From assembly GCA_036268295.1 (NCBI GenBank), contig DATAUK010000043.1:1-32162 (forward strand): a stretch of 32,162 nucleotides of DNA, read 5' to 3'. The DNA comes from DATAUK01 sp036268295. Its GTDB lineage: Bacteria; Actinomycetota; Actinomycetes; JAFAQI01. Positions 14,868-23,035 of the stretch are shown here, one piece after another (the stretch's first letter is position 1; every line of letters begins with the position of its first letter). The notes below the pieces were generated by a model, which saw only the letters and a program-made list of their open reading frames with translations, searched no databases and was not told where the DNA came from. The translations under genes and the position numbers were made by a program.

Positions 14868-17800
14868 TGCCGGTTCCTTCGGCTTGGCGGTGGATGGAAC
14901 TCCACCATGTCATCGGCAGCAACTGAGGCCAGGGCAAGTTTCGGATCGCGTCGATCGATTCGGTTCTGCGCGAGCAGGAACGCGAAGACCAGCCCGACCA
15001 GCAGCAACGGGAAGCCGGTGCCACCGCCGGCTGCGCCGACTTCGTGCACGACTCCCTGGACAGCGGAGACGACCGCTTCGCTCACCCGGTTCGGATGCAC
15101 CCGCGGATAGACCAAGTTGAGCGGGCTCGGCAGGTGACTGATCCGGTGGACCGCCCGGCGTACTGCCCCGGGCAGGACTGTCAACGGCGTGGTCGGCTTC
15201 GCCGGTGGCTTCTTGACCGCGGCCGGATGGTGGGCGGCCGGTGGCAGGGTCGGGGTGATCGGCGCGATCGGGCTGACCACACCCTTCCACCTCCAGCTCG
15301 CCGAGCCGGGGGCGCTCGGCACTTCGGCCGATCCGAGCTGGACCGCGTCAAGGGTGTAGATGCCGGCCGGCAGCGGGGACATGTCGAAGCTGGGGTGACC
15401 GCCGCAGGCGCGCGGTCCGGCGACCGCGTGGCCGGCGTGGCTCAGCGTGCAGGAGAACGTGTCGTCCGGGTTGCCGGTCACGGTCCAGACCGAGTGGATC
15501 CGCTGGTTTGTCGGAGGGTGCACCCGGGGAGCCGGCGGAATCAGTGCGTACGACGCCCATGCCGGGAAGCTGCGGTTGCCGACAGAGTCGACCGCGACCA
15601 CCCGCAACGTGAACATCCCGTCGGGCAGTCCGACCAGGCTGTATCGCGCGGGATCTGGGCAGACCGACTCCGGGGCCACCGGCTTGCCGTCGTGGCCGCC
15701 TTGCAGCAGCGTGCACATCAATCTCGACGCCGCCGGGCCCTTCACCACAAACAGCGGATGGCGGCTGAGCCCGGCGCCGCCGATCGGGCGCCAGAGATAG
15801 GCGGTCGGTCCGGCCGGCGCCGTACTGTCGAGCGTGTAGACCGGCGAGGTCCCGACGGCGGTGTTGCCGGCCTCGTCGGTCAGGGTCACGGTCAATGTGT
15901 AGGCGCCGTCGCCGCCGCCAAGGTTCATCGTGACGTGGCGACCGCAGCCGAACTTCGTCGCGGTCCAGCCGCCCGGTCCGTTCAACGTGCAGGTCGCGGT
16001 GTCCAGCGTGGTGTTGACGTCGGCGAAGTCGAACTGCCAGGTCCACAGCGGGGTTTCGCTGCTCGAGCGGGTTGCGCTCGCCAGCCCCACGACCGGCGCC
16101 AGCGGCGCGGTTGTGTCAAGCGTGTACGCCGCCGTCGCCGCCTGACTCGAGTTCCCAGCCGCGTCGGTCGCGGTCACTGACAGCGAGTACCCGCCATCCC
16201 GCCCGACGCCGCTGAGATCGAGCGAGGTGCTCGGCGCCTCGCACGAGATCGCCGATGCCGGCACCGGCGTCGCTCCGGTCACCGAGCAGCTGTAGGTCAG
16301 GCCTCGCCCTGGCGAGCTGTCGGGGTCCCCGACCGTGAAGTGCGGGTCGGTGACGTTGCCCGGCGAGCTGGTCGGAGACGACAACGTCAGGGTCGGCGGG
16401 TTGGGCGCACTGGTGTCCAGTGTGTACGTCGCGGTGCCGGCAGACCGGCTGGTGTTGAGCGCGGTGTCGGTGGCAGTGATCGACAGGACGTAGGTGCCGT
16501 CCCGCCCGGCGCCGCCGAGATCGATCGAGGTGGTCGGTGCCGCGCACGAGATCGCCGATGCCGGCACTGGCGTGGGACCGGTGACCGAGCACGAATAGGT
16601 CAGGCCGGACACCGGTGAGTCGTCGGAGTCGGACACGGTGAACTGCGGGCTGGTGTCGTTGCCCGGTGAGCTCGTCGGCGACGACAACGTCACGGCCGGC
16701 GGGTTCGGTGCGGTGGTGTCCAGCGCGTACGTCGCGGTGCCAGCCGGCGCGCTCGAGTTCAGCGCCGCATCGGTCGCGGTGACGGACAGCGTGTAGATCC
16801 CGTCGGCCGCCCCGGCGCCAAGGTTGACCGACGTCGTCGGAGCGCCACAGCTGATCGCGGCGGCTGGCACGGGTGACGGACCGGCGACCGAGCAGGTGTA
16901 GGTCAGACCGGGCACCGGTGAGTTGTCCGAGTCAGACACCGTGAACTGCAGGCTGCGGACGTTGCCCGGCGAGGCGGCCGGAGCTGAGAGCGTCACGGTC
17001 GGAGCCGACGGCGCGGTGGTGTCCCGGATCCAGGTGACGGTTGTCGAGGTGAGGTTTCCAGCCGGATCAGTGGCCGTCACGGTCAGCGTGTAGGCACCGT
17101 CGTTGAAAGCCGTCGTGTCGAAGGCTCCGTTTGCCGGGCACACCCCGGGCCCCGACGTCGGGAAGACGGTTCGGTTCTTCGGTGAGATCAGCAGACAGGT
17201 CAGGGTCGCGGTCGAGTCCGGGTCCGAGATGCCGAAGGTCGGCAGCTTGGTCGAAGACGGCGGAAGCGCAATGACCGGGGCGAGCGGCGCCGTGGTGTCG
17301 AGGACGTAGGACGCCGTACCAACGGCGCTGACATTTCCGGCCGGGTCGGTCGCCGTCACCGACAGCGTGTAGGAGCCGTCACGATTGGCGCCAGTGAGGT
17401 CGATGGTGGTCGACGTGCCACAGGTCACGGCCGACGCCGGGACCGGGGTTGCACCGGTCACCGTGCAGTCGAAGGTGAGGCCGTTGCCGGGCGAGTGGTC
17501 GACGTCGCTGACAGTGAAGCCCGGGGTCGTCACGTTCCCCGGCGATGCCGGTGGGGTGACGAGCCGGACCGTCGGGGCGACCGGCGCGGTGGTGTCCAGC
17601 GTGTACATCGCGGTGCCGGCCGGGCTGGCGTTCCCCGACGAATCGGTTGCGGTCACCGACAGCGTGTAGGCGCCGTCTCGTCCGCGACCGGTCAGGTCGA
17701 GCGTGGTCGTCGGACCGCAGCTGATCTCGGACTGGGGCACGGCGGTCGCGCCTGTCACCGTGCAGGTGTAGTTCAGGCCCGCGCCGGGCGAAGAGTCCGG

Positions 17801-20266
17801 GTCGGTCACCGTGAACTGTGGGTCGGTGACGTTGCCGGGCGATTGGGTCGGCGTGCTCAACGCGACGGTCGGTGCGTTGGGAGCGACCGTGTCGAGGGTG
17901 TAGGTGACCGGAGCGGCGATCGAGGTGTTGCCTGCCAGGTCGGTCGCGCTGACCGACAAGGTGTAGTCGCCGTCGCCCTCACCGGCGGCAAAGATCTCGC
18001 CGTTGTGGCATGGGGTGACGTCGATCGGAAGGCCGACCGGCGGCGCCCAGACGCACGAGAACGTGTCCGGGCCGGACACTGTCTCGGCGTCACTGATCGA
18101 GAAAATCGGGGTCGCGTTGCTCGACGGGCTGACCAACGGTGGGCGCAGCATGACGACCGGCGCCGGCGTCGAGGTGTCCAGGGTGTACGACGCGAGCCCA
18201 GGGTCACTGGTCTGGCCGAGCCCGTCCGTGACGGTGACCGCGAGGGTGTACCTCGCGTCCGGAGCGCTCGACAGGTCCAACGTCGTCGTCGGACCGCAGC
18301 TCGTGACATCGGCCGCCGGCAGACCCGCCACCGAGCAGTTGTAGGTGAGATCGACGTTCTCGCTGTCAGTGACGGAGAACGACGGCGTCGGGCTGTTGCC
18401 CAGCGTCGAGGCGGCGGTGACGACCGGCGCCGGCGGCGCCCCGACCTCGAGCACGTAGGAGACCGGGGCTGCGGTGGCGGTGTTGCCGACCGAGTCCTGC
18501 GCGGTCACGGACAACGTGTAGACGCCGTTGCCGCGAGTGGCCGGGAACGTCGCGCCGCTGAGGCAGGACGGCATCGCAATCGGCAGGCCGGCCGGCGGAG
18601 TCCAGACGCAGGAGAACGTGTCCGGCCCGTCCGGCCGCTCGGCGTCGGAAATCGCGAAGCTAGGGGTGGTGTCGCTCGATGGCGACCGCAGCGGTGCGGT
18701 GAGTGACACAACCGGCGCCGGCGTGACGGTGTCGAAGGTGTACGTCGCAAACCCGGCGGCGCTGACGTTTCCAAGGCCGTCCGTGACCGTCACATTGAGC
18801 TGGTACCTGCCGTCCGCGGCGCTACTCAGATCCAGCGTCGTCATCGGGCCACAGCTGGTGATGTCCGAGTCCGGCAACCCGGGCACGGCGCAGTTATAGG
18901 TCAGATCGACGTTCTCGCTGTCCGTGACCTGGAACGACGGTGAGGATCCGCGACCGGCAGGCTGGCCCACGATGGTGACGACCGGAGTCGGCGGCGGACC
19001 GGACTCGTAGATGTAGGGCACCGGGGCGGCAGTGGCGGAGTTGCCGGCACCGTCGGTCGCGGTCACGATCAGGCGGTACGTGCCGTCGCCGTCGCCGGCA
19101 CCGAAAGCATCGCCCGACCGACACGGGCCGACGCCGATCATCGAGCCATCAGGCGCATCCCACTCGCAGCCGAACGTGTCCGGACCGTCGAGGGTCTCCG
19201 GGTCGCTGATCGAGAACGTCGGCTCGATCTCCGAGGACGGCGAGGACGCCGGCGAGAGCAGCGCCACCACCGGCGCCGGGGTCGAGGTGTCGAGCGTATA
19301 GCCGGCAGTGCTGTCGTCGCTGGTCTGGTTCAGGCCATCGGTGACGGTGACGTCCAGGTTGTAGGAGCCGTCGCCGGCGCTGGTCAGGTCGAGGGTCGTC
19401 GACGGACCGCAGGAGGTGATGTCTCGAGGCGGCAGTCCCGCGACCGTGCAGGTGTAGGTCAGGTCGACGTCCTCCGAATCCGAGACGGTGAACGTCGGCG
19501 TCTTGTCCTGCCCGATCTCTGACGGTGCCATCACGATCGGAGCGGGCGGCGGCGAGGACTCGTACTGATAGCTCGCGGTGGCCGAGGCGCTGACGTCGCC
19601 GCTGGCGTCCTCGGCGTCGACGGTGACCGGGTAGGTGCCGTCCGGTGCACCACCCAAGTCGATCGCGGTCGACGGGCCGCACGTGGTGACCGTGACGGTC
19701 GCCGGATCGGTGACCGAGCACTGAAGCGTGGTGTCGGGGTCGATGTTCGCCACGGTAAAGGTCGGCGTCGAGGCGCTGCCGACCGCGGTGTCGGCGGTAA
19801 TGGTCGGGGTGTTGACATCCAGCCGGTAGGTCGCCGACGCCACCTGGCTCGTTTTGCCCTTGTCGGTCTGACTGACCGAGAAGGTGTAGGTGCCATCGTC
19901 GCCGCCGACGAGGTCGAGCTTGGACGCGGCCGCGCATTTCTGGACCGTCACTGCCGGGCCGCCGGCCGGCTGGGTCACCGAGCAGTTCAACGTCGCACCA
20001 GCCACGATTCCGGTGACGGTGAAGCTCGGAGCCGCCGAGAGCCCATCAGGCACGACCGCGGTGACGACCGGGCTCGCCGGCGGGGTGGGACCGGCGGCCA
20101 CGTCAGGGGTTGCCGAGCCACCGTTGGAGCCGCCGGTCGCGGCGGCGGCCGGACCGGGTGTGAGCGTCAGCAGCGCGCTGGTGGCGACCACGAGGACGGC
20201 AGCCGTCGCCGTGGCGCGGGGCATCGAACCCCCACCCCACCGCCGCCATGTCCACACGCTGCCCAT
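14864..20266 (-). CDS. Giant Ig-like-repeat surface protein with C-terminal membrane anchor
   Basis: The approximately 1800-aa product has an N-terminal signal peptide (ATAAVLVVATSALLTLTPG), about 16 Ig-like beta-sandwich repeats of 90-115 residues, a Pro/Lys-rich spacer, one C-terminal membrane helix (FPLLLVGLVFAFLLA) and a short cytoplasmic tail starting QNRIDRRDPKLALA. Each repeat ends in a YTLDTTAP-type strand and contains an S-C-GP-TT-LDL motif, with two conserved cysteines in most repeats. Such proteins are extracellular adhesins or stalks; the ligand cannot be deduced. The start is uncertain: ATG 20266, ATG 20224 and an upstream extension to 20425 are possible. The stop overlaps the ATG of the GGDEF gene, making a two-gene operon. 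I recall the RIDRRDPKLA tail from other actinobacterial surface proteins, but could not check this. Confidence 0.88.
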   Translation of the reverse strand: MGSVWTWRRWGGGSMPRATATAAVLVVATSALLTLTPGPAAAATGGSNGGSATPDVAAGPTPPASPVVTAVVPDGLSAAPSFTVTGIVAGATLNCSVTQPAGGPAVTVQKCAAASKLDLVGGDDGTYTFSVSQTDKGKTSQVASATYRLDVNTPTITADTAVGSASTPTFTVANIDPDTTLQCSVTDPATVTVTTCGPSTAIDLGGAPDGTYPVTVDAEDASGDVSASATASYQYESSPPPAPIVMAPSEIGQDKTPTFTVSDSEDVDLTYTCTVAGLPPRDITSCGPSTTLDLTSAGDGSYNLDVTVTDGLNQTSDDSTAGYTLDTSTPAPVVALLSPASSPSSEIEPTFSISDPETLDGPDTFGCEWDAPDGSMIGVGPCRSGDAFGAGDGDGTYRLIVTATDGAGNSATAAPVPYIYESGPPPTPVVTIVGQPAGRGSSPSFQVTDSENVDLTYNCAVPGLPDSDITSCGPMTTLDLSSAADGRYQLNVTVTDGLGNVSAAGFATYTFDTVTPAPVVSLTAPLRSPSSDTTPSFAISDAERPDGPDTFSCVWTPPAGLPIAMPSCLSGATFPATRGNGVYTLSVTAQDSVGNTATAAPVSYVLEVGAPPAPVVTAASTLGNSPTPSFSVTDSENVDLTYNCSVAGLPAADVTSCGPTTTLDLSSAPDARYTLAVTVTDGLGQTSDPGLASYTLDTSTPAPVVMLRPPLVSPSSNATPIFSISDAETVSGPDTFSCVWAPPVGLPIDVTPCHNGEIFAAGEGDGDYTLSVSATDLAGNTSIAAPVTYTLDTVAPNAPTVALSTPTQSPGNVTDPQFTVTDPDSSPGAGLNYTCTVTGATAVPQSEISCGPTTTLDLTGRGRDGAYTLSVTATDSSGNASPAGTAMYTLDTTAPVAPTVRLVTPPASPGNVTTPGFTVSDVDHSPGNGLTFDCTVTGATPVPASAVTCGTSTTIDLTGANRDGSYTLSVTATDPAGNVSAVGTASYVLDTTAPLAPVIALPPSSTKLPTFGISDPDSTATLTCLLISPKNRTVFPTSGPGVCPANGAFDTTAFNDGAYTLTVTATDPAGNLTSTTVTWIRDTTAPSAPTVTLSAPAASPGNVRSLQFTVSDSDNSPVPGLTYTCSVAGPSPVPAAAISCGAPTTSVNLGAGAADGIYTLSVTATDAALNSSAPAGTATYALDTTAPNPPAVTLSSPTSSPGNDTSPQFTVSDSDDSPVSGLTYSCSVTGPTPVPASAISCAAPTTSIDLGGAGRDGTYVLSITATDTALNTSRSAGTATYTLDTSAPNPPTLTLSSPTSSPGNVTDPHFTVGDPDSSPGRGLTYSCSVTGATPVPASAISCEAPSTSLDLSGVGRDGGYSLSVTATDAAGNSSQAATAAYTLDTTAPLAPVVGLASATRSSSETPLWTWQFDFADVNTTLDTATCTLNGPGGWTATKFGCGRHVTMNLGGGDGAYTLTVTLTDEAGNTAVGTSPVYTLDSTAPAGPTAYLWRPIGGAGLSRHPLFVVKGPAASRLMCTLLQGGHDGKPVAPESVCPDPARYSLVGLPDGMFTLRVVAVDSVGNRSFPAWASYALIPPAPRVHPPTNQRIHSVWTVTGNPDDTFSCTLSHAGHAVAGPRACGGHPSFDMSPLPAGIYTLDAVQLGSAEVPSAPGSASWRWKGVVSPIAPITPTLPPAAHHPAAVKKPPAKPTTPLTVLPGAVRRAVHRISHLPSPLNLVYPRVHPNRVSEAVVSAVQGVVHEVGAAGGGTGFPLLLVGLVFAFLLAQNRIDRRDPKLALASVAADDMVEFHPPPSRRNRQ
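16120..17890. repeat. Near-identical ~300-bp tandem DNA repeats in the Ig-repeat gene
   Basis: Within the Ig-repeat gene, blocks with a period close to 300 bp recur. Copies of a GTGTCCAG..GTAC.TCGCGGTGCC segment start near 16407, 16710 and 17590, with a diverged copy near 17290. Matching GCCGGCAC.GGCGT segments occur at about 16258 and 16559. Flanking repeats are more diverged. The similarity reflects recent module duplication. Confidence 0.7.
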
Positions 20267-20293
20267 CGCGGGTTGATTCGGCTGATTTCGGTG

Positions 20294-20300
20294 CCTCCTT
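20294..20300 (-). promoter_or_regulatory. Perfect Shine-Dalgarno-like AAGGAGG without a start at normal distance
   Basis: AAGGAGG on the minus strand lies 27 nt before ATG 20266. No ATG, GTG or TTG occurs 4-13 nt after it in any frame. It may be chance, or may mark an unusual start for the Ig-repeat gene. Confidence 0.35.
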
Positions 20301-20359
20301 GATGCAATCGCGGGGGTGAACCGTGGTGAGACCGGCGCCGGATCGCCGGTCAACGGTGC

Positions 20360-20365
20360 TTGACA
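20360..20365 (+). promoter_or_regulatory. Consensus -35 (TTGACA) upstream of the small HTH gene
   Basis: TTGACA is exact, but the -10 expected 17 bp later (GAACCT, 20383-20388) is weak. GGAGG (20438-20442) lies 4 nt before the ATG at 20447. Confidence 0.3.
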
Positions 20366-20446
20366 CGCCTCGGTGGCCTCGGGAACCTTGATCCACTTGG
20401 ATCCACGCCGGTTTCCCCCGGTCACTGCGGAGCCGCTGGAGGCCCG

Positions 20447-20854
20447 ATGGCTAGCTCACCTTGGCCTTATCCGTCGTACTCCGACCTCCGCTGGCTGGGG
20501 GGCGAGCGCGGCCAGGACCGCGCGCTGGCGGCAGTCGTCAAGGCAGTCCGCACGACGGTCGCCGAAACCGGCGAGCCGGTCCAGCAGGACACCGAGTCGC
20601 TGCTCGCCGGGCTGGCGCACCTCGCCGCAATCGCGGAGCGGGTCAACTGGGCAATGCTCTCCCTCGTCGGCGAGGCCCGGGCGCACGGCGCCCCATGGGT
20701 GGCGATCGGTGGCTCGCTCGGCGTCACCAAACAGGCCGCCCAACAGCGGTTCGCGCCCTACGTCCAGCAGGCGTTGGAGCAGGCCACAGCCGATGAGGCA
20801 GGCAGGACAGTCGATGAGGCAAGCGGCACAGCCGATGAGGGGATCAGCGACTAA
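20447..20854 (+). CDS. Small helix-turn-helix-like protein
   Basis: The 135-aa product is mostly helical. Residues about 79-100 (APWVAIGGSLGVTKQAAQQR) match a common actinobacterial helix-turn-helix pattern in which the recognition helix reads GVT-QAA-QRF. It is followed by a low-complexity acidic tail with repeated DEA units. It may bind DNA, but there is no recognisable sensor domain. ATG 20447 has GGAGG 4 nt upstream and is preferred over an open frame extending to 20360. It is divergent from the Ig-repeat gene, with about 180 bp between starts, making it a candidate regulator of that operon. It runs convergently to within 10 bp of pruA. Confidence 0.75.
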   Translation: MASSPWPYPSYSDLRWLGGERGQDRALAAVVKAVRTTVAETGEPVQQDTESLLAGLAHLAAIAERVNWAMLSLVGEARAHGAPWVAIGGSLGVTKQAAQQRFAPYVQQALEQATADEAGRTVDEASGTADEGISD

Positions 20855-20864
20855 CCACGGCCGG

Positions 20865-22493
20865 CTATCCCAGGTGCGGATAGCGCCAGTCGGTGGCGGG
20901 CGCGAAGGTCTCCTTGATCACCCGCGGACTGGTCCAGCGCAACAGGTTGTGCGCCGACCCCGCTTTGTCGTTGGTCCCACTCGATCGGGCACCGCCGAAG
21001 GGCTGCTGACCGACGACGGCGCCGGTCGGCTTGTCATTGAGATAGAAGTTGCCGGCCGCGTAGCGAAGCGCCTCGCTCGCCTCGGCAAGTGCACCGCGGT
21101 CCTGAGCAAAGACCGCACCGGTCAGTGCGTACGGCGTGGCGACCGCGGCCTGGTCCATCACCGCGCCGAAGTCCGCGTCGTCGTAGACGTAGACCGAGAG
21201 GATCGGGCCGAAGAACTCGGTTGTGAAGACCTCATGCATCGGGTCGGAGCCAAGCAGAATGGTCGGCGTGACGAAGTAGCCCTCGCTGTCATCCGATGTG
21301 CCGCCGGCGATCACCTCGAGGGCCGAATCGCCGTGCGCGCGCCCGAGTACGCCGGCGAGCCGGTCGAAGGCGCGGCGGTCGATCACCGCGCCGAGGAAGT
21401 TGGCGAAGTCGCACGGATCGCCCATCGGCAACGCGGCGGTGTCGGCCGCCAGGTCATCGCGCAGCCGGCGCCAGACCGAGTCGGCGATGTAGGCCCGCGA
21501 GGCAGCCGAGCACTTCTGGCCCTGGTATTCGAACGCGCCGCGGATCAGCCCGACCCGCAGCGCGTCGACGTCGGCTGACGGGTGGGCGATCACGAAGTCC
21601 TTGCCGCCGGTCTCGCCGACCAACCGCGGATAGCTGAGGTAGCGCTCGAGGTTGTCGCCGACCGTCCGCCACAGGTGGCGGAAGGTCGCGGTCGAGCCGG
21701 TGAAGTGGACCCCGGCGAGGTCCGGGTGGACCAGCGCAACATCACTGACCGCCTTGCCGTCACCGGTCACCAGGTTGATCACACCCGGCGGCAGGCCGGC
21801 CGCCTCGAGCAGCCGCATCAGCACGTCGGCCGAGAAGCTCTGAGTGACCGACGGCTTCCAGACCACGGGCACGCCCATCAGCACCGGGGCGGTCGGCAGG
21901 TTGAGAGCGATCGAGGTGAAGTTGAACGGCGAGATCGCGAGCACGAAACCCTCGAGCGGGCGGTGGTCGAACCGGTTCCACACCCCGGGCGCCGACTCGG
22001 GCTGCTCGGCATAGATCTGCTGGGCGAAGTGGACGTTGAACCGCCAGAAGTCTGCCAGCTCGCAGGCGGCGTCGATCTCGGCCTGGTAGCAGGTCTTGGA
22101 CTGGCCGAGCATGGTCGAGGCGTTGACCTCGTCACGCCACGGCCCGGCCAGCAGGTCCGCTGCCTTCAGGAACACCGCGGCTCGATCCTCGAAGCTCAGC
22201 GCCCGCCACGCCGGCGCGGCGGCGAGCGCGGCGTCAACCGCCGCTGACACCTGAGCCGGCGTGGAGTTCCAGGTATGGCCGAGCACCGTGGCGTGCCGGT
22301 GCGGCGTCACGACCGCGGTCGGCTCGCCCTGACCCGCAACCCGGTTGCCGCCGATCGTCGCCTGGAAGTCGACCGGACCGGCCGAGCCGAGCTCCTTGAT
22401 CTTGGCCTCGAGCGAGGCCCGTTCGGCCGAACCCGGCGGGTAGGTCAGCACCGGTTCGTTTCGGGGGATCGGAACAGTCATCGTCGCGTCCAT
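20865..22493 (-). CDS. pruA: 1-pyrroline-5-carboxylate dehydrogenase
   Basis: The 542-aa aldehyde dehydrogenase has the P5C dehydrogenase features: EGFVLAISPFNFTSIALNLP, VVWKPS, FTGSTATFRHLW, the catalytic glutamate in LVGETGGKDF, the catalytic cysteine in YQGQKCSAASR, and QQPFGGARSSGTNDKAG near the end. It oxidises glutamate semialdehyde/P5C to glutamate with NAD+, the second step of proline catabolism. It is a stand-alone enzyme, not a PutA fusion, and no proline dehydrogenase gene is in the window. ATG 22493 is used, with an AGGA upstream; ATG 22481 is an alternative. It is the last gene of a six-gene minus-strand run, 47 bp after DUF6912. Confidence 0.96.
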   Translation of the reverse strand: MDATMTVPIPRNEPVLTYPPGSAERASLEAKIKELGSAGPVDFQATIGGNRVAGQGEPTAVVTPHRHATVLGHTWNSTPAQVSAAVDAALAAAPAWRALSFEDRAAVFLKAADLLAGPWRDEVNASTMLGQSKTCYQAEIDAACELADFWRFNVHFAQQIYAEQPESAPGVWNRFDHRPLEGFVLAISPFNFTSIALNLPTAPVLMGVPVVWKPSVTQSFSADVLMRLLEAAGLPPGVINLVTGDGKAVSDVALVHPDLAGVHFTGSTATFRHLWRTVGDNLERYLSYPRLVGETGGKDFVIAHPSADVDALRVGLIRGAFEYQGQKCSAASRAYIADSVWRRLRDDLAADTAALPMGDPCDFANFLGAVIDRRAFDRLAGVLGRAHGDSALEVIAGGTSDDSEGYFVTPTILLGSDPMHEVFTTEFFGPILSVYVYDDADFGAVMDQAAVATPYALTGAVFAQDRGALAEASEALRYAAGNFYLNDKPTGAVVGQQPFGGARSSGTNDKAGSAHNLLRWTSPRVIKETFAPATDWRYPHLG

Positions 22494-22540
22494 CTCGCCA
22501 TCCTGCCACCGGCCGCGACCGGACGGCGCCGGGTCGCGGG

Positions 22541-23023
22541 TCAGGCGAGATAGCGCAGTTCCTGGACGGCGTACCAGCCCAGCTCGTAAGCCTCGGCCTC
22601 GCCGAGGTCGAACTGCGCATCATCCTCGCCGCGGGCCGCTCCGGCCAGGCTCGCGATCGCCCTCGTCACGACGAGGTCGGCGTCCGGATCGTCGACCAGC
22701 GCACTCCCCCATCGCGACACCGCGACCGGCCCGGACAGCCTGAGGACCGCGCGGCCGCTGCCGTACGCCGCCGTGACGGCGGACTCCTCGATGTCGGCCG
22801 CGACCACGACCCGGCGACGAGGGGCGCCAGCGTCGGCCGCGAGCAGCTCCAGCGAGCCGACCGAGGCGTCGAGCTGGGCGGCGTGCTCGAGCTCGTCGAG
22901 GTCGGCCTCGCGATACCACTCGCGCAGCGTCGGAGTGACGGCGTATGCCGTCGTGACCTCGGCCTTGCCGGCCTCGAGCCACTGCTCGAGCAGCGGCAGC
23001 GTCGCAGGAAGATAGATGCGCAC
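22541..23023 (-). CDS. DUF6912 family protein
   Basis: The 160-aa product matches what I remember of DUF6912, an actinobacterial family of unknown function. It starts MRIYLPATLPLLEQWLEAG, contains AYAVTPTLREWYREADLDEL and RRRVVVAADI in the middle, and ends with an acidic EAEAYELGWYAVQELRYL segment. There is no signal peptide or membrane helix. The start is GTG 23023, 12 bp after the patatin stop, so it is very likely in the same operon. No catalytic motif is recognisable. Confidence 0.8.
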   Translation of the reverse strand: MRIYLPATLPLLEQWLEAGKAEVTTAYAVTPTLREWYREADLDELEHAAQLDASVGSLELLAADAGAPRRRVVVAADIEESAVTAAYGSGRAVLRLSGPVAVSRWGSALVDDPDADLVVTRAIASLAGAARGEDDAQFDLGEAEAYELGWYAVQELRYLA

Positions 23024-23035
23024 CCAGCGCTGCTC

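Noticed and set aside
17495..18706. 403-aa plus-strand open frame opposite the Ig-repeat gene
   Set aside because: It is very rich in Arg, Gly and Val with no domain pattern and lies wholly antisense to clear Ig-like repeats, a usual shadow in high-GC DNA.
20267..20425. N-terminal extension of the Ig-repeat protein to 20425
   Set aside because: It would put 53 non-hydrophobic residues before the signal peptide and has no ribosome-binding site.
20267..20446. Possible c-di-AMP (ydaO) or c-di-GMP riboswitch upstream of the Ig-repeat gene
   Set aside because: GGGGGTGAACCG-like and CCGGGGGAAACCGG pieces are present, but I could not place the conserved core elements in order on either strand.
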